The notes below the pieces were generated by a model that was not told the DNA's origin, did not search any database, and saw only the letters and a list, made by a program, of their open reading frames with translations. A DNA stretch of 6,419 nt from Bacteroidales bacterium (lineage in GTDB: Bacteria > Bacteroidota > Bacteroidia > Bacteroidales > Paludibacteraceae): contig CAAGDU010000055.1 of the NCBI GenBank assembly GCA_900768725.1, positions 1-6,419 on the forward strand. The letters are read 5' to 3'. Position numbers and translations under genes: made by a program. How positions within the stretch are numbered: position 1 is the stretch's first letter; every line of letters begins with the position of its first letter. Of the stretch, positions 1-5,176 are shown in pieces.

Positions 1-8
1 AGAGCATG

Positions 9-29
9 ATTGTTAATTGTTAATTGTTA
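9..29. repeat. Three perfect 7-bp tandem copies (ATTGTTA)
   Basis: Three head-to-tail copies of ATTGTTA (9-15, 16-22, 23-29) lie at the 3' end of the GH43 gene. The last copy supplies the TAA stop codon at 27-29. The repeat is otherwise noncoding, so changes in copy number below the stop would not alter the protein. No hairpin or T-tract is visible in the 26 bases between the stop codon and the window edge, so the gene's terminator, if any, is outside. Confidence 0.7.
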
Positions 30-1532
30 TCGTATCTCAAACCAATCCACATCCATATATCCCCCGTCGTTTATCTTCACGCGGTCGCGGGTGCAGAACA
101 GCCCCACTTTCGCCCCAATCCACACGCCCTCCACGGCTTTGAACGGCTCCCCTGCGGCCACAAACCGCTTCCCGTCAGTGGAGGTATAGAACTGACAATC
201 ATGCTCTTGGCTCACCGCCACGCGCAGCCACGTCCATTCGCCGTTGGCGGGCGCATCCAGCATGAACGACCGTCTGCCTGCCACTATCAGCCCCGCGCGC
301 TCGTGTCCCGCTATCTTCTCCAGCGGCGTGAAACGTACCCTCGCGGTAGCGGTGAACGCCCTGTTGGCGGGTATCTTCTGCAGCAGCAGACTCGGCGAAG
401 CCGCCACGCTGTCGCACGGGTAACTGAACAGCCGCAACCTCGACTCCGCGGCGTTGCAGAAGCCGTAGCGCACATCGTAGTTGCCCGACCATTGCCAACT
501 CAGCGGCAGGTCGGTGCTGTCGAACTCCTCGCGGAACACCCGCGGGTTGGCATTCTCGCCGATGGTGCATTCCGACTTATCAGGCACCTCCCCATTGAGC
601 ACGGGCTCTCCCTCGTTGCCTATCACAGGCCAGTCGTCTGCCCAACGCAACGGCTGCAGGTGCACGATGCGCCCTGCCACGCCCACGTCCTGAAAATGCA
701 GGAACCAATCGCCGACCCACGCCCCTTGATGCGGTCCGTTCACCTCCGTCTTCCCCTGCGCCAGCACCACCTTCACCTCATACGGTCCATAGGGCGAACG
801 GCTGCGCATACAGAGTTGCCAACCTGTCGCCACGCCCCCCGCGGGGTTCATGATATAATAGTAGCCGTTGCGCTTGTAGAACTTCGGTCCCTCGCAAGTA
901 GGGTGGTCGGGGTGCCCATCAAACACAATACGGCTCTCGGTCTTGCATGCCAAGCCGTCTGCCGTCAGTTCGCACACCATGAGCACGCTTTTCAAGCCCG
1001 CGCGCGAGCCTGCCAGCGCATGCACTAAATACACCCGTCCGTCCTCGTCCCACAGCGGGCAGGCATCGATAAATCCCTTCCCGGGCTTCACCAATACCGC
1101 CTCTTCCCATTCCAGCGGAAACGCCTCTATCGCCCCGCTCGTCGCTTGGCTGCGAACGCAGTACACACCGCGGTCGGGGTCGCCGTAGTAGATGTAGAAA
1201 CGCCCCTCGTGGAAGCGGATACTCGGTGCCCACACGCCGCAACCGTACTCAGGGCTGTCTGTCGTCGCCTGCTCCGTGCCGGGCACGCGCCATCGCAGCG
1301 CAGCGTCCACAATCCGCCAATGCACCAAATCGCGCGAGTGCAGTATCTGCAGGCCCGGGATACAGTTGAACGAAGACGAGGTCATGTAGTAATCTTCCCC
1401 CGCCTGACACACATCGGGGTCGGAGTAGTCGTAGGGCAAAACAGGGTTCGTGTACACACCCGCCCGCAACATTCCTGCCGCGGCTACAAACAAGAACACG
1501 AATACCCACTTGGCTGTAACATTCATTTTCAT
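27..1532 (-). CDS. Secreted glycoside hydrolase family 43 enzyme (beta-xylosidase / alpha-L-arabinofuranosidase type)
   Basis: A complete 501-residue protein. Residues 1-24 form a Sec signal peptide: Lys at 3, a hydrophobic stretch from about 9 to 22, and probable cleavage after Leu-Arg-Ala. No lipobox Cys is present, so a periplasmic or secreted enzyme is likely. Residues about 26-325 match the GH43 five-bladed beta-propeller. The three family acids can be placed: Asp38 in YSDPDV (general base), Asp156 in GFIDACPLWDEDG (pKa modulator) and Glu214 in CEGPKFYKRNGYYYIM (general acid). The GLQILHSRDLVHW and GRIVHLQPLRW segments are typical of the xylosidase-like branch. Residues about 331-501 form a C-terminal beta-sandwich starting at FREEFD, as in two-domain GH43 xylosidases. 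GH43 enzymes hydrolyse xylo- or arabino-oligosaccharides; the exact substrate is inferred, not visible. ATG codons occur at 1530-1532 and two codons on (1524-1526). I chose the first because only 6 bases separate them and neither has a Shine-Dalgarno site. No polysaccharide-utilisation partner (susC/susD) lies in the window. Confidence 0.93.
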   Translation of the reverse strand: MKMNVTAKWVFVFLFVAAAGMLRAGVYTNPVLPYDYSDPDVCQAGEDYYMTSSSFNCIPGLQILHSRDLVHWRIVDAALRWRVPGTEQATTDSPEYGCGVWAPSIRFHEGRFYIYYGDPDRGVYCVRSQATSGAIEAFPLEWEEAVLVKPGKGFIDACPLWDEDGRVYLVHALAGSRAGLKSVLMVCELTADGLACKTESRIVFDGHPDHPTCEGPKFYKRNGYYYIMNPAGGVATGWQLCMRSRSPYGPYEVKVVLAQGKTEVNGPHQGAWVGDWFLHFQDVGVAGRIVHLQPLRWADDWPVIGNEGEPVLNGEVPDKSECTIGENANPRVFREEFDSTDLPLSWQWSGNYDVRYGFCNAAESRLRLFSYPCDSVAASPSLLLQKIPANRAFTATARVRFTPLEKIAGHERAGLIVAGRRSFMLDAPANGEWTWLRVAVSQEHDCQFYTSTDGKRFVAAGEPFKAVEGVWIGAKVGLFCTRDRVKINDGGYMDVDWFEIR

Positions 1533-1537
1533 ATCTC

Positions 1538-1634
1538 TGTTGTTTTAACGTATAATTGTCATGTTGTTTTAACGTATAATTGGCGTGTTGTTTTTAACGT
1601 ATAATTGTCGTGTTGTCATAACATATAATTGTCG
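1538..1634 (-). repeat. Four-copy 24-bp tandem array directly upstream of the GH43 start
   Basis: The copies are 1538-1561, 1562-1585, 1586-1610 (25 bp, one extra T) and 1611-1634. The plus-strand core is TTTTAACGTATAATTG in copies 1-3 and TCATAACATATAATTG in the diverged fourth copy. On the GH43 coding strand each unit contains CAATTATACGTTA or CAATTATATGTTA. The array ends 5 bp before the GH43 ATG, so it would form much of the mRNA leader or the proximal promoter. The units abut directly with no spacers, so this is not a CRISPR array. The fourth unit is also the end of the inverted AT-rich repeat at 1619-1704, which suggests the array grew from that end by slippage or unequal exchange. Confidence 0.9.
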
Positions 1635-1704
1635 TGTAATTATTCATTAATTTTTTCCATAAAATGCCAAGCCCTTTTATGTCAACAAATATTTATCAAA
1701 TATT
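1619..1704 (-). repeat. Inverted copy of the AT-rich repeat family (left arm)
   Basis: Read on the minus strand, 1655 to 1619 matches 1991-2027 of the plus strand at 33 of 37 positions, from AAAAATTAATG to AATTATATGTTA. Further inward, minus-strand 1704-1686 (AATATTTGATAAATATTTG) matches plus-strand 1961-1978 except for one base of length. The two blocks keep the same order in both arms. The stretch between them is about 30 bp here and about 12 bp in the other arm. Together with 1961-2032 this makes a long imperfect inverted repeat around the MITE. It may be the two ends of an older decayed element. Confidence 0.75.
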
Positions 1705-1722
1705 ATTCAAAAGAAAAATTAA

Positions 1723-1894
1723 GGTAATGATATACGAGTTGACCCAAATTATTTATCAAACGATAGCCCCAACGGGGCGACATAAACTAGCACAGGGGCT
1801 TGCCCCTGTGTATGCGGTACAACCCTAAATGCAAGCCCCAAAGGGGCGACATAACTCAATTTTGAATTGCCGGGTCAACATGTATATCATTGCC
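1723..1894. mobile_element. MITE-like nonautonomous element, 172 bp, with 23-bp TIRs and 8-bp target duplication
   Basis: The ends 1723-1745 and 1872-1894 are inverted repeats matching at 20 of 23 positions. Both run inward as GG(T/C)AATGATATAC, then two variable bases, then GTTGACCC. The element is flanked by exact 8-bp copies of AAAATTAA at 1715-1722 and 1895-1902. The same context exists uninterrupted at 1986-2001 (AAAAGAAAAATTAATG), with a single AAAATTAA, so the window contains its own empty-site control. The element encodes no protein. Its GC-rich middle (1762-1854) is full of hairpins and contrasts with AT-rich ends. An 8-bp AT-rich duplication and GG ends are compatible with mobilisation by a transposase of ISL3 or IS256 type, but that is a guess from end features alone. 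Confidence 0.85.
1765..1854. repeat. GC-rich hairpin core of the MITE with paired 21-bp direct repeats
   Basis: Two 21-bp direct repeats differing at one base lie at 1765-1785 and 1834-1854. Each contains a GCCCC-AAM-GGGGC hairpin (1766-1778 and 1835-1847) followed by GACATAA. Midway between them sits a perfect 9-bp stem, CACAGGGGC (1791-1799) with GCCCCTGTG (1802-1810), separated by TT. The core could fold as three consecutive stem-loops in RNA or as cruciforms in DNA. No T-tract follows any of the stems on either strand, so none looks like an intrinsic terminator. Confidence 0.85.
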
Positions 1895-1935
1895 AAAATT
1901 AATGGTTAATTATACGATAATTATATGTTAGAAGA
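1895..1935 (+). repeat. 41-bp perfect direct repeat, copy 1 (interrupted by the MITE)
   Basis: Identical over 41 bp to 1992-2032, with a 97-bp offset. It contains the palindrome TAATTAT-ACG-ATAATTA at 1907-1923. Its upstream half has been split off by the MITE: 1688-1722 corresponds to 1961-1999 in the second copy, including AAAAGAAAAATTAA at 1709-1722 and 1986-1999. Without the MITE and one target duplication the original unit would be about 68 bp. Confidence 0.88.
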
Positions 1936-1960
1936 CCATGGATAAGAAAAATATTTGGAC

Positions 1961-2032
1961 AATATTTGATAATATTTGTTTTAGGAAAAGAAAAATTAAT
2001 GGTTAATTATACGATAATTATATGTTAGAAGA
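1961..2032 (+). repeat. AT-rich repeat, uninterrupted copy 2 (right arm and empty site)
   Basis: The 41 bp at 1992-2032 are a perfect copy of 1895-1935. The 1961-1991 part matches the sequence left of the MITE (1688-1714) with small gaps. The same block also pairs in inverted orientation with 1619-1704. It ends 11 bp before the rarA stop codon, so insertion or spread of this repeat may have set the present 3' end of rarA. It carries the TAATTAT-ACG-ATAATTA palindrome at 2004-2020. Confidence 0.85.
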
Positions 2033-2043
2033 AGAAAAAAAGT

Positions 2044-3363
2044 CTATTGTTGTTCAGAAGTTGGGGCATTCGTGTTATCGGTGCCCGTGTCCCCCCATAA
2101 CTTCCGCATCCACTCCGTCATCTTCTGCTCCTGCGGGCTCCCCTGTGCAAACCAGAACCGCCGCCCCCGCAACTCATCGGGCATATACTGCTGCTTCACG
2201 AAGTGGTTTGGATAGTCGTGCGAGTAGAGATACCCCTCGTGGTACCCCAGTTCCTCCATCAGTTTGGTCGGCGCGTTACGCAGGTGTAGCGGCACCGCGA
2301 GGTTCCCGCTCTGCTGCACTTCCGCGAGGGCGGCGTCTATCGCCAGATAGGCGGAGTTGGACTTCTGCGAGGTCGCTAAATAGACCGTCGCCTCCGCCAG
2401 CGGAATCCGCCCCTCAGGCCAACCTATCTTCGTAAGCGTATCGAAGCAGGCGTTGGCGACCAACATCGCATTCGGGTTCGCCAGCCCTATGTCCTCGCTC
2501 GCGGAGATGACCAGCCGCCGCGCGATGAACTTCGGGTCTTCCCCGCCGGCAATCATACGCGCCAGCCAGTACAGCGCCGCATCGGGGTCGCTCCCGCGTA
2601 TCGACTTGATGAAGGCGGAGATGATGTCGTAGTGCAACTCGCCGTCTTTGTCGTAGGCAACGGGGTTCTGCTGCAACTGCTTGGTTACCGTCTCGTTGTC
2701 TATCTCCCGCACGCCCGAGTTGGTAACCAACTCGATGATGTTCAGCAGTTTCCGCGCGTCGCCGCCGGAGTAGCGCAGCAGGCTCTCCGTCTCTTTCACC
2801 TCTATCTGCAGCCCCTTGATATACTCGTCCTCGTTCAGCGCGCGGTGCAGCAACTCCAGCAGGTCGTCTTTCCCCAGCGACTTCAACACATACACTTGGC
2901 AGCGGCTCAGCAGCGGCGTAATCACCTCGAAGGACGGGTTCTCCGTGGTGGCACCTATCAGCGTGATAGTCCCTTCCTCCACCGCCCCTAACAGGCTGTC
3001 TTGCTGCGACTTGGAGAAGCGGTGAATCTCATCGATAAAGAGAATAGGCGGGCGTTGGTCGCTCTGCACGGCAAACAGCCCGCTGTTCAGCGCGTGGGTC
3101 TTCTTGGCTTTGTCTATCACCTCCCGCACCTCCTTCACGCCGCTCGTTACCGCCGAGAGGGTGTAAAACGGGCGCTCCAACTGCCGCGCGATAATCTTCG
3201 CCAGCGTGGTCTTCCCCACGCCCGGGGGACCCCACAGGATGAAACTGCTGATGTTCCCGCTCTCTATCATCGTACGCAGCACGGCACCTTGTCCCACAAG
3301 GTGCTTCTGACCGATATAGTCATCCAGTGTCTTTGGTCGTAATCGTTCGGCTAAGGGTAGCAT
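2044..3363 (-). CDS. rarA: Replication-associated recombination protein A (RarA/MgsA), AAA+ ATPase
   Basis: A complete 439-residue protein, normal for the family (about 420-450). RarA is a clamp-loader-like, tetrameric AAA+ ATPase that acts in the cytoplasm at stalled or gapped replication forks with SSB and RecA. Visible features in order: the N-terminal LAERLRPKTLDDYIGQKHL motif from residue 4, Walker A GPPGVGKT at 45-52, Walker B ILFIDEIH at 107-114, sensor 1 GATTEN at 137-142, the LLSRC arginine-finger region at 151-155 and sensor 2 GGDAR with Arg204. The C-terminal oligomerisation part is recognised by YDIISAFIKSIRGSDPDAALYWLARM and SASEDIGLANPNA. ATG at 3361-3363 places the conserved LAERLRP block as in other RarA proteins. 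Only AT-rich sequence, no GGAGG, precedes it. The last ~15 residues (DTGTDNTNAPTSEQQ) are a polar tail beyond the usual end, and the stop codon lies 11 bp from an AT-rich repeat. It follows recN after 132 bp on the same strand, so co-transcription is possible, but a hairpin-rich repeat intervenes. Confidence 0.97.
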   Translation of the reverse strand: MLPLAERLRPKTLDDYIGQKHLVGQGAVLRTMIESGNISSFILWGPPGVGKTTLAKIIARQLERPFYTLSAVTSGVKEVREVIDKAKKTHALNSGLFAVQSDQRPPILFIDEIHRFSKSQQDSLLGAVEEGTITLIGATTENPSFEVITPLLSRCQVYVLKSLGKDDLLELLHRALNEDEYIKGLQIEVKETESLLRYSGGDARKLLNIIELVTNSGVREIDNETVTKQLQQNPVAYDKDGELHYDIISAFIKSIRGSDPDAALYWLARMIAGGEDPKFIARRLVISASEDIGLANPNAMLVANACFDTLTKIGWPEGRIPLAEATVYLATSQKSNSAYLAIDAALAEVQQSGNLAVPLHLRNAPTKLMEELGYHEGYLYSHDYPNHFVKQQYMPDELRGRRFWFAQGSPQEQKMTEWMRKLWGDTGTDNTNAPTSEQQ

Positions 3364-3416
3364 GATTTCAGTGTTCAGTGGTAACTGTAAGTTTCAGAGT
3401 CGAAGGTAATTACTTA
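3364..3416. other. Short leader between the GC-rich repeat and rarA
   Basis: This 53-bp stretch upstream of the rarA start on the minus strand is the only non-repeat sequence between recN and rarA. It contains a small direct repeat (CAGTG at 3370-3374 and 3377-3381). I see no clear promoter or ribosome site. Translated in the recN direction it gives no residues resembling the missing RecN C-terminus. Confidence 0.5.
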
Positions 3417-3490
3417 CTCCCTCCCTTGCGGGGTCCCCGAAAAATCTTCGATTTTTGGGGTGCTCTCGTCGGGAGGGTAGGGGAGGGTCC
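3417..3490. repeat. GC-rich palindromic repeat element, copy A (just past the recN stop)
   Basis: A 74-bp element on the plus strand: CTCCCTCCCTTG, then the odd palindrome CGGGGTCCCCG (3429-3439), a variable middle, GGGGTG (3457-3462), GGGAGGG (3471-3477) and AGGGTCC (3484-3490). CCCTCCC at 3419-3425 pairs with GGGAGGG at 3471-3477, so the whole element can fold as a nested hairpin. It shares arms, order and spacing with copy B at 4830-4902. The left 24 bp match at 23 positions apart from a 3-nt gap, while the central 14-16 bp differ. Conserved arms with a variable centre suggest a dispersed REP-like family. It starts 5 bp beyond the recN stop codon. Confidence 0.85.
3435..3460. other. Stem-loop inside repeat copy A
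   Basis: CCCC (3435-3438) and AAAAATC (3440-3446) pair with GATTTTT (3450-3456) and GGGG (3457-3460) around a TTC loop, leaving one unpaired G at 3439. This 11-bp stem lies 36-61 bases beyond recN on the transcribed strand and could pause or stabilise the recN mRNA end. No run of T follows it on either strand, so I do not call it an intrinsic terminator. Confidence 0.5.
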
Positions 3491-3495
3491 TTGGT

Positions 3496-5109
3496 TTATA
3501 TCTTCACCATCTTCGCCAGTTCCGCCTCGTGCTCTTCTGCGCTGAGGCGGCGGATGTGGCTCTCGGTGCGCACGTCGGTGTCCTGCTTATAGACAAGGTA
3601 ATGGTGCTCGGCTTTGGCGGCAATCTGCGGCAGGTGCGTGATGGCAATTATCTGCCGCGAGGCAGCCATCTGCCGCATTATCTCGCCCATCTGCCCGGCT
3701 ATGCCGCCGCTCACACCCGTGTCTATCTCGTCGAAGATGATGGTAGGCAGCCCGTTGCTGGACGCTATCAGTGCTTTGATACACAGCATGATACGGCTCA
3801 TCTCGCCGCCCGATGCCACGTCGCTCACGGGGCGCAGGCTCTGGTTGAGGTTCGCGGCAAAGAGGAACTGCACATTGTCCCTGCCCGTCTCGGTGTAGTC
3901 CTCGAGGTCGCTCAGCGTGATGTCCATCTTCGCGTGGGCAATCCCCAGCGAGGTCAGGTCGCGCTCCAACTGCCGCGAGATAGGCTCGCGCACCTGCTCG
4001 CGCGAGTGCCGCAGGTCGGCTGCCGCCTTCGCGAGGGCTTTCTCCTGCTCCGCGAGGGTCTTGCGCAGGCGGGCGAGGTCTTCGTCGAAGTTCTCCATCC
4101 GGCGACATTGTTCTGCTAACTCATCGCGCTGCGCCATCAGCCCCTCCACGTCCTCCGCGTCGAACTTCCGCAGCAGGTCTTGCAGCAGCCCTATGCGCTC
4201 CTCCACTTGCAGCAACCGCTCGGGGTTCACCTCCGTTCGCTCGGCTTTGCGACTTGCCTCGCGGGCGATGTCGCGCAGCTCTATCAGCACGCTGTCTATC
4301 CGCTCTTGTAGGTCGGGCGCCGCCTCGCGCAGGTCGCATAGCCGTAGTGCATCGCGCGCCGTGCCGCCGTTCTCACCTTCTATCGCCTCCGTGCAGGTCT
4401 CCAATGCGCGGCGGATGTCCTCCGCGTGCGCCAGCAGATACTGCTCCTCCTCCAGCGCGTTCAACTCATCCTCGTCTTCCAAACGCGCCTCCTCCAGCAT
4501 GCGGTAGCGATACTGCACATAGTCCGCGTCGGCTTTGCTCTTCTTCGCCAAGGTCTCCAACTCATGCAGCGCTTTCTCCGTCTTGCGGTAGGCTTCGTAG
4601 CATGCGCGATACGCCTCCCGCTCTGCCTCGTTCTTCGCGAGGGCGTCCACTATCTCCCGCTGGAAATCATCGTTCTCCAACAGCAGGTTGGCATGCTGCG
4701 AATGGATATCTATCAGCCTTGCGGACAGGGTTTTCAGTTCTGCCAAGGTAACCACGCTATCGTCCACAAACGACCGCGATTTCCCGTTGGCATACAACTC
4801 CCGCCGTATGATTATCGTGTCATAAATATCTCCCTCCCTTGTATCGGGGTCCCCGCAAGCACCGCGCAGTGGGGTGAGTGTAGGGAGGGATGGGATGGGT
4901 CCTCTAAACTCCGCCTCGATGATACATTTCTCTTCCCCATCGGTGATGGCTTTGCTGTCGGCGCGCGCCCCCATCACGAGCGCCAGCGCACCCAAGATGA
5001 TACTCTTGCCGGCACCCGTCTCACCCGTTAAAACAGAAAACCCGCCCTCGAAATCAATATCCAAGTGCGAGATAAGGGCATAGTGTTCTATGTGTAAATG
5101 TCGAAGCAT
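3496..5109 (-). CDS. recN: DNA repair protein RecN (SMC-like ATPase) with a repeat-derived insert and short C-terminus
   Basis: A 537-residue protein, slightly under the usual ~550. RecN is a cytoplasmic SMC-family ATPase that works with RecA in double-strand-break repair. The head halves flank a coiled coil: the N-terminal start MLRHLHIEHYALI, Walker A GETGAGKS at 29-36 and IDIHSQHANLLL at 133-144, then a Glu/Arg-rich coiled coil of about 150-385 with a central break. The C-terminal half has signature ASGGEMSR at 432-439, Walker B TIIFDEID at 456-463, D-loop SGG at 467-469 and THLPQIAAKAEHHYLV from 491. All catalytic motifs are intact. Two oddities: residues 70-94 are encoded by a GC-rich dispersed repeat in place of the ~16 usual residues. 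The protein also stops at AKMVKI, about 18 residues short of the normal (L)SG..T.AAL.NAKELL-type end, with another repeat copy starting 5 bp on. ATG at 5107-5109 is supported by alignment of the first residues; upstream is AT-rich with no GGAGG. It lies 67 bp after the YihY-family gene. Confidence 0.96.
   Translation of the reverse strand: MLRHLHIEHYALISHLDIDFEGGFSVLTGETGAGKSIILGALALVMGARADSKAITDGEEKCIIEAEFRGPIPSLPTLTPLRGACGDPDTREGDIYDTIIIRRELYANGKSRSFVDDSVVTLAELKTLSARLIDIHSQHANLLLENDDFQREIVDALAKNEAEREAYRACYEAYRKTEKALHELETLAKKSKADADYVQYRYRMLEEARLEDEDELNALEEEQYLLAHAEDIRRALETCTEAIEGENGGTARDALRLCDLREAAPDLQERIDSVLIELRDIAREASRKAERTEVNPERLLQVEERIGLLQDLLRKFDAEDVEGLMAQRDELAEQCRRMENFDEDLARLRKTLAEQEKALAKAAADLRHSREQVREPISRQLERDLTSLGIAHAKMDITLSDLEDYTETGRDNVQFLFAANLNQSLRPVSDVASGGEMSRIMLCIKALIASSNGLPTIIFDEIDTGVSGGIAGQMGEIMRQMAASRQIIAITHLPQIAAKAEHHYLVYKQDTDVRTESHIRRLSAEEHEAELAKMVKI
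4830..4902. repeat. GC-rich palindromic repeat element, copy B, in frame within recN
   Basis: A 73-bp copy of the element at 3417-3490 in the same orientation: CTCCCTCCCTTG, TAT, CGGGGTCCCCG (4845-4855), a different 14-bp centre, GGGGTG (4871-4876), GGGAGGG (4883-4889) and TGGGTCC (4896-4902). It is read through on the opposite strand as RecN residues 70-94, rich in Pro, Gly, Thr and Asp. No stop codon or frameshift results. Other RecN proteins, as I recall them, have about 22 residues between the EAEF-like strand and the IIRRE strand, against 31 here. Confidence 0.82.
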
Positions 5110-5176
5110 GTGTGTATTTTACAATTTTAAGGTGAGTTCGATATCCCGACAAATCGGGAGCAGTTAAGTATCGTTT
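5110..5176. other. Short gap with a 6-bp hairpin between the YihY-family gene and recN
   Basis: TCCCGA (5144-5149) and TCGGGA (5154-5159) form a perfect 6-bp stem with a CAAA loop, 18-33 bases past the upstream gene's stop codon. No T-run follows on the minus strand, so it is a weak terminator candidate at best. The remaining sequence before the recN ATG is AT-rich (for example TTAAAATTGTAAAATAC on the minus strand). It could hold a recN promoter, but I see no strong consensus. Confidence 0.5.

Larger units (their letters stand above)
1533..2043. other. 511-bp AT-rich intergenic region packed with repeats, no gene
   Basis: This gap separates the rarA stop codon from the GH43 start codon. I find no credible ORF, tRNA or other RNA gene in it. 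It holds, in order along the plus strand: a 24-bp tandem array (1538-1634), an inverted copy of an AT-rich repeat (1619-1704), a MITE-like insertion (1723-1894) and two direct copies of the AT-rich repeat (1895-1935 and 1961-2032). The GH43 promoter should lie on the minus strand here, but I could not find a good match to the Bacteroidota TTTG / TAnnTTTG promoter at proper spacing. Confidence 0.85.

Noticed and set aside
9..29. Phase-variation tract (7-bp repeats)
   Set aside because: The repeats lie at and beyond the stop codon, so copy-number change would not shift any visible reading frame.
24..1028. A 334-codon open frame on the plus strand
   Set aside because: It lies wholly antisense to the GH43 gene, is rich in His, Arg, Pro and Ala as expected for a shadow frame of GC-rich coding DNA, and shows no domain. 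The GH43 frame has a signal peptide and catalytic motifs.
1545..1562. Five-codon leader peptide (Met-Thr-Ile-Ile-Arg-stop) on the GH43 strand
   Set aside because: It results from one array unit that happens to have ATG; the other units lack the start codon in that frame and there is no ribosome site or attenuator hairpin.
1538..1634. Possible CRISPR array
   Set aside because: The 24-bp units abut with no spacers and there are no cas genes.
1791..1810. Intrinsic terminator for rarA in the MITE core
   Set aside because: The 9-bp stem is strong but is followed by mixed sequence, not a T-tract, on both strands.
1900..1930. Nine-codon plus-strand ORF (starting ATG at 1902-1904) repeated in both 41-bp copies
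   Set aside because: The identical frame comes from a recent sequence duplication, is too short to judge, and has no ribosome site or known peptide.
3529..5031. Several long plus-strand frames opposite recN (for example 3529-4119 and 4426-5031)
   Set aside because: They are antisense shadows of recN with low-complexity Arg/Ser/Leu composition and no recognisable motif.
5144..5159. Intrinsic terminator after the YihY-family gene
   Set aside because: The stem is only 6 bp and no T-run follows on the transcribed strand; kept only as a hairpin in the gap description.
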